Shown here: positions 24,402 to 32,539 of the stretch, piece after piece
How the letters are laid out: each line of letters begins with the position of its first letter
Numbering within the stretch: position 1 is the first letter of the stretch
Source: Streptomyces monashensis
GTDB lineage: Bacteria; Actinomycetota; Actinomycetes; Streptomycetales; Streptomycetaceae
DNA: 64,000 nucleotides
Reading direction: 5' to 3'
Assembly: GCF_001866665.1 (NCBI RefSeq)
Contig: NZ_MLYO01000062.1
Coordinates: forward strand, 124,001-188,000
Notes under the pieces: generated by a model
Databases searched by the model: none
What the model saw: only the letters and a program-made list of their open reading frames with translations
What the model was told of the DNA's origin: nothing
Made by a program: the position numbers and the translations under genes

Positions 24402-24674
24402 GAAGCTTGCACCAGATGCCCCGTCCTTCGGCCGGATCCCGAGCAGATGCCCCGCCTGGAGGAGATCCACGCGAACCTGCTCGACCGGCTCCAGGAGGCC
24501 AAGGAACAAGGCTGGCTCGGCGAGGTCGCCGCGATCGAGGCACGCCTCGCCGCCGCCGAGCAGAAGCTCGCCGCCATGTGCGACCTCGAAGCCCGGCACG
24601 CCAAAGTCCACCTCGGCATGCCCGACTTCCGCACCAGCGCCGGCCGACTCACCGACAGCCCTGACAGCGGCTGA
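24402..24674 (+). pseudogene. C-terminal fragment of a site-specific integrase
   Basis: From EACTRCPVLRPDPEQMPRL to the stop, this frame matches the cysteine-containing C-terminal tail found in large Streptomyces integrase/recombinase proteins, ending LGMPDFRTSAGR. It has a helix-rich coiled region (LEEIHANLLDRLQEAKEQ, then AAIEARLAAAEQKLAAM). The catalytic core is missing and there is no start codon, so this is a relic of an integrated element. Confidence 0.6.
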
Positions 24675-24717
24675 CAGCCGTCCGACCCAGGGCCCTTCGC
24701 CCCTGGCTGCCCTGGTC

Positions 24718-25302
24718 TCAGGCGCGAGGCGGCAGGACCTCGATGATTTCGGCGATGCCAGCGGCCGGTTGGGCCTCGTGCATGGTGATCACGTCACCGG
24801 GCTTCAGATGCTGCCATTGCTCGGGCTGCAGGGGAGCCAGGCGAACGTCGGCTGTCTCTCCAGGGCCAAGCTGCGGCTCGAACTCCACCCAGAGCCGCGC
24901 GATGTTCAGATCCTGCTGTCCGTCTGCGGTGCGGTGACCGATGTCCCACAGCGGTCTGAGCTGGCCGTCCCCTGAGAAGGCACTCTGGCGTCCGCTCTCG
25001 TCGGCTCGCAGAAGGGTCAAGGTGGCACGGATCGTGCCGTGTTCGACTTCCCAGCCCCGCCACTCGCACCAACGGCGGCTGCGGTCGAGCATCATCTGCC
25101 CAGCAGCCTCGGAGAGCATCTCCCAGAACGTGATGGATACCGGATGGACATCCGCGATCTCGATGAGCACATCGAGCGCCATCTCCCACTCCTGGAGCTC
25201 GATCTCCTTGCGAACATCTGCAACCGTCTGGCCGTTCTCCGCCATGGCCTCCTCCGGCAGTACGTCAACGGCCTGGCGAAGGAGTGTGAACGCGTCATCC
25301 AT
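24718..25302 (-). CDS. Hypothetical protein, two-part
   Basis: An intact 194-residue protein not recognised by me. Residues 1-90 are helical and acidic (DDAFTLLRQAVDVLPEEAM, then EWEMALDVLIEIADVHPVS). Residues 90-194 look beta-rich and end with APLQPEQWQHLKPGDVITMHE, which resembles the C-terminal beta-barrel of translation factors and of some small immunity-type proteins. Coding bias is good and the ATG start is clear. It is isolated between an integrase fragment and a Tn3 fragment, which suggests a mobile cargo gene; a toxin partner was not seen. Confidence 0.6.
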   Translation of the reverse strand: MDDAFTLLRQAVDVLPEEAMAENGQTVADVRKEIELQEWEMALDVLIEIADVHPVSITFWEMLSEAAGQMMLDRSRRWCEWRGWEVEHGTIRATLTLLRADESGRQSAFSGDGQLRPLWDIGHRTADGQQDLNIARLWVEFEPQLGPGETADVRLAPLQPEQWQHLKPGDVITMHEAQPAAGIAEIIEVLPPRA

Positions 25303-25436
25303 ATGCGGGATTGTCGCCTGGCCCCGGGCGCCTTGTCACAGGTGCGCAGGCAGAACGCAGCGGCGCGCGACACGCCCGGACACTCCAGGGCTCCAAGATC
25401 TCAGACAATTGCTTTCAGTGACTCGACCCGCGCATA

Positions 25437-25733
25437 CCCCTGCCGGGCCGTCGGCTGGGCTCGTTCGGACAAGACCAGCTCGCCGCCCTCGGCCTGGTCC
25501 TCAACGCCGTCGTCCTGCGGAGCACCCGCTACCTGGATGTCGCCGTCGCCCAGCTCCGTGCCGAGGGCCACGACATCAAGGACGAGGACGCCGCGCGCCT
25601 CTCCCCACTCAAGGACCGGCACATCAACTTCCTGGGCCGCTACCTGTTCGACATCAAGGCCGGCGGTCCCGGCCAGGGCCTGCGGCCCTTCCGGGACCCG
25701 GACGCCAACGAGGACGACGAGGACGGGACCTGA
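25437..25733 (+). pseudogene. C-terminal fragment of a Tn3-family transposase
   Basis: The frame reads LGSFGQDQLAALGLVLNAVV, then RYLDVAVAQLRAEGHDIKDED and ARLSPLKDRHINFLGRYLF, the standard end of Tn3-type transposases. There is no start codon and the ~900 preceding residues are absent. It ends with an acidic tail at TGA 25731-25733. Confidence 0.8.
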
Positions 25734-25890
25734 TCACGCATGGCGGGCGGACTTGACCGCCGAGACGAGCAGGATCACGGATTGTTCTCGAAGAAGGCCG
25801 GATACCCGGGGACACCGACTTCGGCGTTTCGGGGTCTGGATCTGTGTCGGGACTCGTGACGCGATGTGTCCGGGCTGGTGCACCGGAAGC

Positions 25891-26064
25891 ATGCGGTATC
25901 CGGACGGGGGCGCGCTGACCGCCGAGCAGCGCAGGCGCCGGGAAGAGGTGCGGATGCTGGCCGTTGACCTCTTCGAGGAGAGCGTGGAAGTCCCGCGTAT
26001 CGCCCGGGAGTTACGCGTGAGCTCCCGACAGACCGGACGGACCCCGATACGCCGAGATCAGTAG
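25891..26064 (+). pseudogene. N-terminal fragment of an IS630-family transposase
   Basis: ATG 25891 opens MRYPDGGALTAEQRRRREEV followed by MLAVDLFEESVEVPRIARELRVSSR, the helix-turn-helix start of IS630-type transposases. Similarity ends after about 47 residues and the frame then runs into the 3' end of the convergent propeller gene (7-bp overlap of frames). The catalytic domain is gone. Confidence 0.7.
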
Positions 26065-27035
26065 TGCAGGGGCAGGCTTTCGAGGGTGAACACCGGGCTG
26101 GTCAGCGGGTCTCCGTACAGGTAGGTGTCCATCTGGGAGTTGCTGACCAGGAGCTGGTCGCCGCTGAGGGCGACGGCGGTGGTGGTGTCGGCTCCGGGGT
26201 AGGTGCGTTCGGAGTCGAGGGTGGCCCGGGTGTCGTCGTCGGAGAGCCGCAGCGTGGCGATCTCGTTGTTGACGGAGCGGGCGATATAGAGGGTGTTTCC
26301 TCGTCGTGCGATGCCGTCGGCGCTGGTCAGGGGCGGTGCGGCGATCTTGTGGACTTCGCCGGTGGCGAGGGTGAGCCGGTACAGCGCGCCGCTGTACCAG
26401 TAGCCGATGATCAGGGACGTGCCGTCGGGACTGGTGGTGATGCCGTTGCCGTTGGACTGGCCGGCCACGTAGTCCGGCAGGTGGTAGGCCACCTGGAGGG
26501 TCCGGTGGGTGCCGGTGGCGGGGGCGTTCACCTGTGCCGCCGGGATCCGGTAGACCACGGAGCGGAAGGAGTCGGTGACGTAGACGTCCCCGTTGGGGGC
26601 GACGGCCGCGTCGTTGACGAGGGTCGACTCGCCGGTGCCGGGGACGGTGTAGCGGGCGACGAGCTTGCCGGCGTCGGTGTAGACGAAGAACCGTCCGGTG
26701 AAGGCGCCGGCGATCAGCAGGCGGTTGCCGGTGATCTTGATGCCGGTGGCCTGGGTGCGGCCGTCCTGCCCGGCGGGCAGGAAGGGTTCGAGCGTCCTGG
26801 ATCCGACGCGGCCACGGTAGATGGTGCCGTCGTCGATGCTGCCGGTGTAGATGTACCGGCTGCCGGCCGCGATGCTCTCGGGGAAGGCGTTGGCGCCCTC
26901 GACCGTGATCGTGTGGGCGCTGTCCGTGGCGTCGTGGGTCGTTGCGGCGGTGGCGGGGACGGTGAGCGCGGCCAGGGCGGCGGATGTCGCGGTGAGAGTG
27001 GGCAGAGCGCGTCGCGCGGTGCGGCGGTTGGACAT
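26058..27035 (-). CDS. Secreted SMP-30/NHL-type beta-propeller protein
   Basis: The 325-residue protein starts with a signal peptide (about residues 1-31, cleavage near ATAA), followed by repeated propeller blades: SRYIYTGSIDDGTIYRGRVG, then RLLIAGAFTGRFFVYTD, VAPNGDVYVTDSFRSVVYRI, GNGITTSPDGTSLIIGYW and GDQLLVSNSQMDTYL. The N-rich turns (NDAAVAPNGD, NGNGITT) match the metal-binding side of SMP-30/gluconolactonase folds. Role: an extracellular lactonase-like or binding protein. It is 72 bp downstream of the NmrA gene on the same strand, so both are probably under the divergent HxlR regulator. Confidence 0.75.
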   Translation of the reverse strand: MSNRRTARRALPTLTATSAALAALTVPATAATTHDATDSAHTITVEGANAFPESIAAGSRYIYTGSIDDGTIYRGRVGSRTLEPFLPAGQDGRTQATGIKITGNRLLIAGAFTGRFFVYTDAGKLVARYTVPGTGESTLVNDAAVAPNGDVYVTDSFRSVVYRIPAAQVNAPATGTHRTLQVAYHLPDYVAGQSNGNGITTSPDGTSLIIGYWYSGALYRLTLATGEVHKIAAPPLTSADGIARRGNTLYIARSVNNEIATLRLSDDDTRATLDSERTYPGADTTTAVALSGDQLLVSNSQMDTYLYGDPLTSPVFTLESLPLHY

Positions 27036-27107
27036 GATGACGGACCCTTCCGTTCGGTTTACAGGGGGTGTGGCTCTCTTCTTCGGTGCTCGCGGGCGGG
27101 GCCGGTG

Positions 27108-27968
27108 TCAGCGCAGGGCGGCGGCGAGCGCGTCGGCGAGGGTGGTGGTGGGCCGTCCGATCAGGCGGCGCAGGTCGCCGGTGTCGGTGAACAGTTCGCC
27201 GCGGCCCAGTCCGAGATCGGAGTCGGCAAGGATCCGGGCCAGTTCGGGGGGCACGCCTGCGCCGGTGAGCGCCTGGGTGAATGCGCCTGCGGGCAGGTCG
27301 CTGTAGGCGATGGGGGTACCGGTCGCGGCGGAGGCGGTGGCGGCCAGTTCGGCCAGGGTGAACGCCTGGTCGCCGCCCAGCTCGTAGAAGGCGCCGGTGT
27401 GGCCTTCGGTGGTCAGGACGACCGCGGCGGCCTCGGCGTAGTCGGCGCGGGTGGCCGCACTGACCCTGCCTCCGCCGGCCGCTCCGAGGAAGGTGCCGTG
27501 CTGGAGGGCCAGCGGCAGTTGGTCGGTGTAGTTCTCCAGGTACCAGCTGTTGCGCAGCACCACGGCGTGGGCGTCGCGCTCGCGCAGGTACTCCTCGGTG
27601 GCGCGGTGGGTGCCGGCGAGGATCGTGCGGGCTGTGTCGGCACGGGTCATGCTCGTGTACGCGATCAGGGACACCCCAGCGGTCAGTGCTGCGTCGATGG
27701 CGCGGCAGTGATGGGCCAGGCGCTCGTCCACGGGGATCGAGGCCGAGATCAGCAGTAGCTTCTCCGCTCCCGCGAAGGCCGCGGCAAGGCTGTCGGGGTC
27801 GGCGAAGTCCGCCCGGCGCGTCACGACACCACGGTCGGCCAGGTCCTTGATCCCGGCGGTGTCCCGGCCCGTGGCGACGATGTCCGCGGCTGGCCCTCCA
27901 CGCCGCAGCAGCGCCTCGACGGTGAGTCGGCCCAGCTGGCCGGTGGCTCCGGTGACGACGATGGACAT
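27108..27968 (-). CDS. NmrA/QorB-type NAD(P)-binding oxidoreductase
   Basis: A 286-residue atypical short-chain dehydrogenase. The N-terminal Rossmann motif GATGQLG is at residues 7-13. Seen later are RRADFADPDSLAAAFAG, the segment LRNSWYLENY and TGAFYELGGDQAFTLAELAA, all usual for the quinone-reductase-like QorB/NmrA group. The strict catalytic Tyr-xxx-Lys of classical SDRs is not in place, as in that group. Start ATG 27968 with GGGGAAACC upstream. It is divergent from an HxlR regulator, a very common pairing for electrophile- or quinone-responsive reductases. Confidence 0.85.
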   Translation of the reverse strand: MSIVVTGATGQLGRLTVEALLRRGGPAADIVATGRDTAGIKDLADRGVVTRRADFADPDSLAAAFAGAEKLLLISASIPVDERLAHHCRAIDAALTAGVSLIAYTSMTRADTARTILAGTHRATEEYLRERDAHAVVLRNSWYLENYTDQLPLALQHGTFLGAAGGGRVSAATRADYAEAAAVVLTTEGHTGAFYELGGDQAFTLAELAATASAATGTPIAYSDLPAGAFTQALTGAGVPPELARILADSDLGLGRGELFTDTGDLRRLIGRPTTTLADALAAALR

Positions 27969-28036
27969 GTGAGGTTTCCCCATTTCCGCCGCGGCTTTCG
28001 CGGCACGACATGATCCTGACCTGGGAACTCTCCATC

Positions 28037-28069
28037 GGTAAGTAGCCACCTTTTGGTAAGGTAGCCACC
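28037..28069. promoter_or_regulatory. Direct repeats, likely HxlR operator
   Basis: GGTAAGTAGCCACC (28037-28050) and GGTAAGGTAGCCACC (28055-28069) are two near-identical copies separated by 4 bp in the divergent region between the NmrA and HxlR genes. Their starts are 18 bp apart, close to two helical turns. They are the best candidate binding site for the regulator encoded next door. Confidence 0.6.
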
Positions 28070-28095
28070 CGGATGAAAGAAATGAGGTGGGAGCT

Positions 28096-28500
28096 GTGAG
28101 GACTGTCGAGACTGTGACCGACGCGACATCGTCCTGGGACCCGTACGAGCAAGGCTGCCCGTCACGGGACCTGCTCGACCGGATCGGCGACAAATGGTCG
28201 ATCCTCGTTCTCGGCGAACTCGGGGAGCACGGGACATCCCGGTTCACCGAGCTGCGCAAGCGCCTGTCGGGGGTCAGCGAGAAGATGCTCACCCAGACGC
28301 TGCGCGCCCTCGAACGCGACGGCCTGGTCCTGCGAACGGTCCACCCGGAAGTGCCGGTGCGCGTCGAGTACGAGCTGACCCCGCTCGGGCACACTCTGCG
28401 CGGCCCCCTCAGAGGGCTCACGCAATGGTCCCTGCAGCACATGGCCGAGGTCCTCGCAGCCCGCGAGGCTTACGACGTCCGCACCGGGCAGACCGGCTGA
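28096..28500 (+). CDS. HxlR-family transcriptional regulator
   Basis: A 134-residue winged-helix regulator: CPSRDLLDRIGDKWSILVLGEL begins the domain (the Cys may be a redox sensor as in related proteins), followed by FTELRKRLSGVSEKMLTQTLRALERDGLV and the wing VRVEYELTPLGHTL. GTG 28096 is chosen because GAGGTGGGAG lies just upstream; GTG 28087 has no such site. It probably controls itself and the divergent NmrA-propeller unit through the repeats between them. Confidence 0.85.
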   Translation: MRTVETVTDATSSWDPYEQGCPSRDLLDRIGDKWSILVLGELGEHGTSRFTELRKRLSGVSEKMLTQTLRALERDGLVLRTVHPEVPVRVEYELTPLGHTLRGPLRGLTQWSLQHMAEVLAAREAYDVRTGQTG

Positions 28501-28694
28501 GCACGCCGAAACGCAGTGGGTGCAAGCCGTGCGGACCCGCCAGGCAGGCGCGGTCGTCACCGAGCCGCTCTCCCAGCCCCCGGCAGGCCCGAGACGCCGA
28601 CCGTCGGCAGCCGACGAGCCCCGAAGCCCTCACCGCCTCACTGCGCCCGACCCACCGCGCCCCCCGCGGACGCACGCCCCGCGGTGTCCTGCGC

Positions 28695-28949
28695 GTGTCC
28701 TGGACGGGGAGTCAGAACACGCCCCGTTCCTGCCTGCTCACTGTCGCCGTCGACTGCTGCCCCTCCGGCGAGCACCGTGTCCTGGCGCAGGTCCCCTACC
28801 GCGAAGCCGCCGAGCGGTTTCGTGCCTGGTCGGCCGAGACGGTCCCTGCCGTGGCCGCCGCGGCCGGTCCTGACCTCCTGGACGGCCTCCCTGCCCAGGC
28901 CCGGCCCGTCATCGCGGACACCAGCGGCGAGGGCCTGGCACTGTTCTGA
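28695..28949 (+). CDS. Hypothetical protein or remnant
   Basis: This 84-residue frame has strong G/C third-position bias from about 28735 on and reads TVAVDCCPSGEHRVLAQVPY followed by a helical part (AAERFRAWSAETVPAVAAA) and the end ADTSGEGLALF. No ribosome binding site is clear at the GTG and the N-terminus may be lost. I do not recognise it. The preceding ~190 bp after the HxlR gene show nothing. Confidence 0.35.
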   Translation: MSWTGSQNTPRSCLLTVAVDCCPSGEHRVLAQVPYREAAERFRAWSAETVPAVAAAAGPDLLDGLPAQARPVIADTSGEGLALF

Positions 28950-29075
28950 GCGGGCGCCGGGAGACCTGACACCCCAACGTCACCGCGTGGCACCCCACAG
29001 GCTGCGCGGCCGCGAGTGCGCTGCCGGAAATCACGTAGAGATCGTCGCGTTACGCGCCGCACTTAACGTCCCCTC

Positions 29076-30617
29076 ATGGCGGATATATTCGACGCATACG
29101 CGTTGGCCGACGCGTGGGACGAGATGTTTGTGCGGCCGGGTGAGGTCAGGACCGCCTATGAGCCGGTACTGGCGGCGCTGCAGCCGATCGCACCGAGTGA
29201 ACTGCGTTTCAGAGCCGACCAGATGGCCCGGTCGTTCACCGACCGTGGTGTGACCTACGCCTTCGCGGGCGAGGAGCGGCCGTGGCCGCTGGACCTCGTG
29301 CCGCGCATCCTCGACGCCCTCGAATGGGATCTCATACAACGCGGCGTCGGCCAGAGAGTCAGGGCCCTGGAGGCCTATCTCGCCGATGCCTACGGTCCCT
29401 GCCGTGCCTTCGAGGACGGCGTCGTGCCCTGGCGGCTGCTCCTCAACTCCCCCCATTTCCACCGGGTCACGCACGGGATCGAGCCTCCCGGTGGTGTGCG
29501 CATCCACGTCGCCGGCATCGATCTCGTGCGTGACGAGGCCGGGGACTTCCGGGTGCTGGAGGACAACGTGCGGGTGCCCAGCGGGGTCTCGTACGTGATC
29601 GAGAACCGGCGCGCGATGACCCGCATCTTCCCCTCCCTCTTCGCCGAGCAGCACGTGCTGCCCGTCGACGGTTACGGACACCGTCTGCTGGCCGCCCTGC
29701 GCGCCGCCGCGCCCGACGGGACCGCCGACCCCCGGGTCGTCGTACTGACCCCCGGGCCCAACAACGCGGCCTACTTCGAACACGCCCTGCTCGCCCGGCT
29801 GATGGGTGTGCAGCTGGTGGAGGGGCACGACCTGCTGTGCCGGAACAACCGCGTGTGGATGCGGACCACGCGCGGCGAGGTGCCCGTCCACGTCGTGTAC
29901 CGGCGTCTGGACGACGACTTCCTCGATCCGCTGCACTTCCGGCCCGACTCGGTGATCGGCTGCCCGGGGATCATGAGCGCGGCGATGGCGGGCAACGTCA
30001 CGCTCGCGAACGCCGTCGGAAACGGGATCGCGGACGACAAGCTGCTCTACACCTACGTCCCGGATCTGATCCGGTACTACCTGTCCGAGGAACCGGTCCT
30101 GCCCAATGTGGAGTCCTACCGGCCCGACGAACCAGAGCAGTTGGAGGCAGTCCTCGACCTGATCGAGCAGCTCGTCGTCAAGCCGGTGGACGGAGCGGGC
30201 GGTCAGGGCATCGTCATCGGACCGAAGGCCGACCCCGACACCCTCGAACGCACCCGCAAAGCCGTCATCGCCAACCCGCGCGGCTTCATCGCGCAGCGGC
30301 CCGTCGCCCTCTCCACCTCCCCCACCCTCGCGGGCGAGCGCATGGCCCCGCGCCACATCGACCTGCGCCCGTTCGCCGTGCACGACGGCAACGATGTCTG
30401 GGTGCTGCCCGGAGGCCTCACCCGCGTCGCCCTCCAGGAGGGCAACCTGATCGTCAACTCCAGCCAGGGCGGCGGCTCCAAGGACACCTGGGTACTCGCC
30501 GAGGGCCCCGCCGAGCGGCCGGCCTCCGTCGGCTCCGGTGATCTGCCCGAGGTCGCTCCCCGCCAGCTGGGTCCCGACGGCACCACCACGGTCGTACAGG
30601 AAGGGGCGCAGCAGTGA
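29076..30617 (+). CDS. Circularly permuted ATP-grasp protein (DUF404/DUF407 type)
   Basis: A 513-residue protein of the circularly permuted ATP-grasp type 2 group. Recognisable segments are LRFRADQMARSFTDRGVTY, HVAGIDLVRDEAGDFRVLEDN, VLTPGPNNAAYFEHALLARLMG, GNGIADDKLLYTYVPDLI and VKPVDGAGGQGIVIGPKA, the last being the ATP-binding loop. Family knowledge suggests an amide or peptide-bond-forming ligase of unknown substrate. It is the first gene of an operon with alpha-E and transglutaminase-like partners, a grouping described across bacteria and proposed to make or process a peptide. Its stop overlaps the next GTG by 4 bp. Confidence 0.9.
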   Translation: MADIFDAYALADAWDEMFVRPGEVRTAYEPVLAALQPIAPSELRFRADQMARSFTDRGVTYAFAGEERPWPLDLVPRILDALEWDLIQRGVGQRVRALEAYLADAYGPCRAFEDGVVPWRLLLNSPHFHRVTHGIEPPGGVRIHVAGIDLVRDEAGDFRVLEDNVRVPSGVSYVIENRRAMTRIFPSLFAEQHVLPVDGYGHRLLAALRAAAPDGTADPRVVVLTPGPNNAAYFEHALLARLMGVQLVEGHDLLCRNNRVWMRTTRGEVPVHVVYRRLDDDFLDPLHFRPDSVIGCPGIMSAAMAGNVTLANAVGNGIADDKLLYTYVPDLIRYYLSEEPVLPNVESYRPDEPEQLEAVLDLIEQLVVKPVDGAGGQGIVIGPKADPDTLERTRKAVIANPRGFIAQRPVALSTSPTLAGERMAPRHIDLRPFAVHDGNDVWVLPGGLTRVALQEGNLIVNSSQGGGSKDTWVLAEGPAERPASVGSGDLPEVAPRQLGPDGTTTVVQEGAQQ

Positions 30618-31546
30618 ACGACGTGATCCTCTCCCGGATAGCGGAGGCGCTGACCTGGACCGGGCGGTACGTCGAGCGGGCGGACGCCACCGGCCGGATC
30701 CTCGACGCGTATCTGCACCGCATGCTGGAGGACCCCTGGCGCGACGAGGACGCGGCCTGCCGGTCGCTGTACGCGATCCTCGGCGTGGACGCGGGGGCGC
30801 AAGCGGTGGACATGCAGCAGGTGCTGGACCAGCTCGCGTTCGACGCCCGCTCGACCGGTTCCATCGAGGGTGCGCTGGGCGCCGCCCGGCTCAATGCCCG
30901 CAGCGCCCGTGAGGCCGTCTCCTCGGAGATGTGGGAGTGCCTCAACTCCACCTGGCACGCCCTTGCCGACCAGCGGCTCGCGGCCCGCCGTACGGGCCCG
31001 TACGCCTACCTGGAACTTGTCCGGCGCCGCGCGGCCCTCTTCTTCGGGCTCGCCGACTCCACGATGAGCCGGGACGACAGCTGGCGGTTCGTCGTCCTGG
31101 GCCGGAGTCTGGAGCGGGTCGACATGACCGTACGGCTGCTGAGCGTGCGCGTGCTGGACGCGGCGCACGCGCCGGACTGGCCGACGCTGCTGAGCGCGAG
31201 CGGTGCCGACGAGGCGTACGCGCGCGTGTACGGCGGTTTCGGCGACACCCCGCGCGTGGCCGAATTCCTGCTTCTGGACCGGGACTTCCCGCGCTCGGCG
31301 CTGCACGCGCTGACGACGGCCGAGGAGTGCCTGACCGCGCTGGGCCGCCCGCGCCAGGACCCGGCACGCCGCCCGATAGGCCGCCTGCGTACCCGCCTGG
31401 AGTACCTGGACTCGCACGCTCTTGAGGAGCAACTACCGGTACTGCTGGGTGACTTGCAGCAGGCCTGCATGACGTCCGCCGACGCGGTGGCGGAGCAGTT
31501 CTTCCCGTACCAGGGGGCCGTCGAGTGGGCCCAGGAAGGAGCGTGA
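30614..31546 (+). CDS. Alpha-E domain protein (DUF403)
   Basis: The 310-residue, almost wholly helical protein begins VILSRIAEALTWTGRYVERAD, the conserved start of the alpha-E family. Other conserved parts are ARLNARSAREAVSSEMWECLN and the helix with SWRFVVLGRSLERVDMTVRLL, with the usual late segment LLDRDFPRSALHAL. No catalytic motif is known. It always accompanies the circularly permuted ATP-grasp protein and is presumed to assist it. GTG start within the preceding stop, and its TGA overlaps the next ATG by one base, so translation of the three genes is coupled. Confidence 0.9.
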   Translation: MNDVILSRIAEALTWTGRYVERADATGRILDAYLHRMLEDPWRDEDAACRSLYAILGVDAGAQAVDMQQVLDQLAFDARSTGSIEGALGAARLNARSAREAVSSEMWECLNSTWHALADQRLAARRTGPYAYLELVRRRAALFFGLADSTMSRDDSWRFVVLGRSLERVDMTVRLLSVRVLDAAHAPDWPTLLSASGADEAYARVYGGFGDTPRVAEFLLLDRDFPRSALHALTTAEECLTALGRPRQDPARRPIGRLRTRLEYLDSHALEEQLPVLLGDLQQACMTSADAVAEQFFPYQGAVEWAQEGA

Positions 31547-32403
31547 TGGTGACCGACAAGGGAATCCGCCGCCTCCGCATCCGGCACGAGACCCGCGTCT
31601 CCTACGCGCAGGCCGCCGTCTCCTCGCACAACGAGGTCCGTATGACCCCGCTGACGCTGCCCGGCCAGACCACCCTGGACGGCCGGGTGACCGTCGGCCC
31701 GGCGGCCGCGACCTGGTCGTACTGGGACTACTGGGGCACTCAGGTGACCGGCTTCGACCTGATGGACCCGCACTCCGACCTCACCATCACCGCCTCCAGC
31801 CTGGTGGAGACGGCCCCGCCCGGTCCGCTTCCCGGGCCGCCCGGCTGGGCGGAGGTGGCCGAACGCACCGCGCGCTCCCGCCTGCTGGAGTTCGCGATTC
31901 CGACGGCGCGTACGACGGTCCCGGCGGAGCTGATCGCCCACGCGCGGGAGGTCACGGCGGGCCTCGACCCGCACGAGACGGCCGTCGCCGTCTCCTCACT
32001 GGTCGCCGACCGGGTGTCGTACCTGCCCGGCACCACCGGTGTGAACACCTCCGCCGCCGAGGCCTGGGAGCAGGGCACGGGCGTCTGCCAGGACATCGCC
32101 CACGTCACCATCGCCCTGCTGCGGGGCCTGGGGCTGCCGTCCCGCTACGTGTCCGGCTACCTGCACCCGGAGAAGGAGGCCGAGCTGCACCGCCCGGTCG
32201 CCGGACAGAGCCACGCCTGGATCGAGTACTGGGCGGGCGACTGGTGCGGCTACGACCCGACCAACCGCACCCGCGCCGACGAGTCCCACGTGGTGGTCGG
32301 CCGCGGCCGCGACTACGACGACGTGCCCCCGCACAAGGGCGTGTACCGGGGGGTGGCGGGCGGGCCACCGGAGGTGACCGTGGAGTTCACGCGGGTCGCC
32401 TGA
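31546..32403 (+). CDS. Transglutaminase-like cysteine protease family protein
   Basis: A 285-residue protein with an N-terminal beta domain (IRHETRVSYAQAAVSSHNEVR) and a C-terminal transglutaminase-like domain. The catalytic Cys is in GTGVCQDIAH, the His in SHAWIEYWAG, and the Asp in YDPTNRTRAD. Proteins of this type may cleave or form isopeptide bonds. As the last gene of the ATP-grasp/alpha-E operon it probably processes the same peptide product. The TGATG overlap sets the start. A strong hairpin follows the stop within 7 bp. Confidence 0.9.
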   Translation: MVTDKGIRRLRIRHETRVSYAQAAVSSHNEVRMTPLTLPGQTTLDGRVTVGPAAATWSYWDYWGTQVTGFDLMDPHSDLTITASSLVETAPPGPLPGPPGWAEVAERTARSRLLEFAIPTARTTVPAELIAHAREVTAGLDPHETAVAVSSLVADRVSYLPGTTGVNTSAAEAWEQGTGVCQDIAHVTIALLRGLGLPSRYVSGYLHPEKEAELHRPVAGQSHAWIEYWAGDWCGYDPTNRTRADESHVVVGRGRDYDDVPPHKGVYRGVAGGPPEVTVEFTRVA

Positions 32404-32409
32404 ACGCGG

Positions 32410-32440
32410 CGGGGGGCCGGGAGCCGCTCCCGGCCCCCCG
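32410..32440 (+). terminator. Terminator of ATP-grasp operon
   Basis: A 14-bp perfect stem (core GGGGGGCCGGGAG) with a 3-nt loop starts 7 bp after the transglutaminase stop. It could also end the convergent eutC transcript. Confidence 0.85.
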
Positions 32441-32539
32441 GACGACCGGTCTGTGGTGGGAGCGAGGTCGCTCGGTGCATGGCGTGTGACGGCGCCGCAG
32501 ACGATCGACGGCGCATCGCGGCACGGCCGGCGTGCTGGG

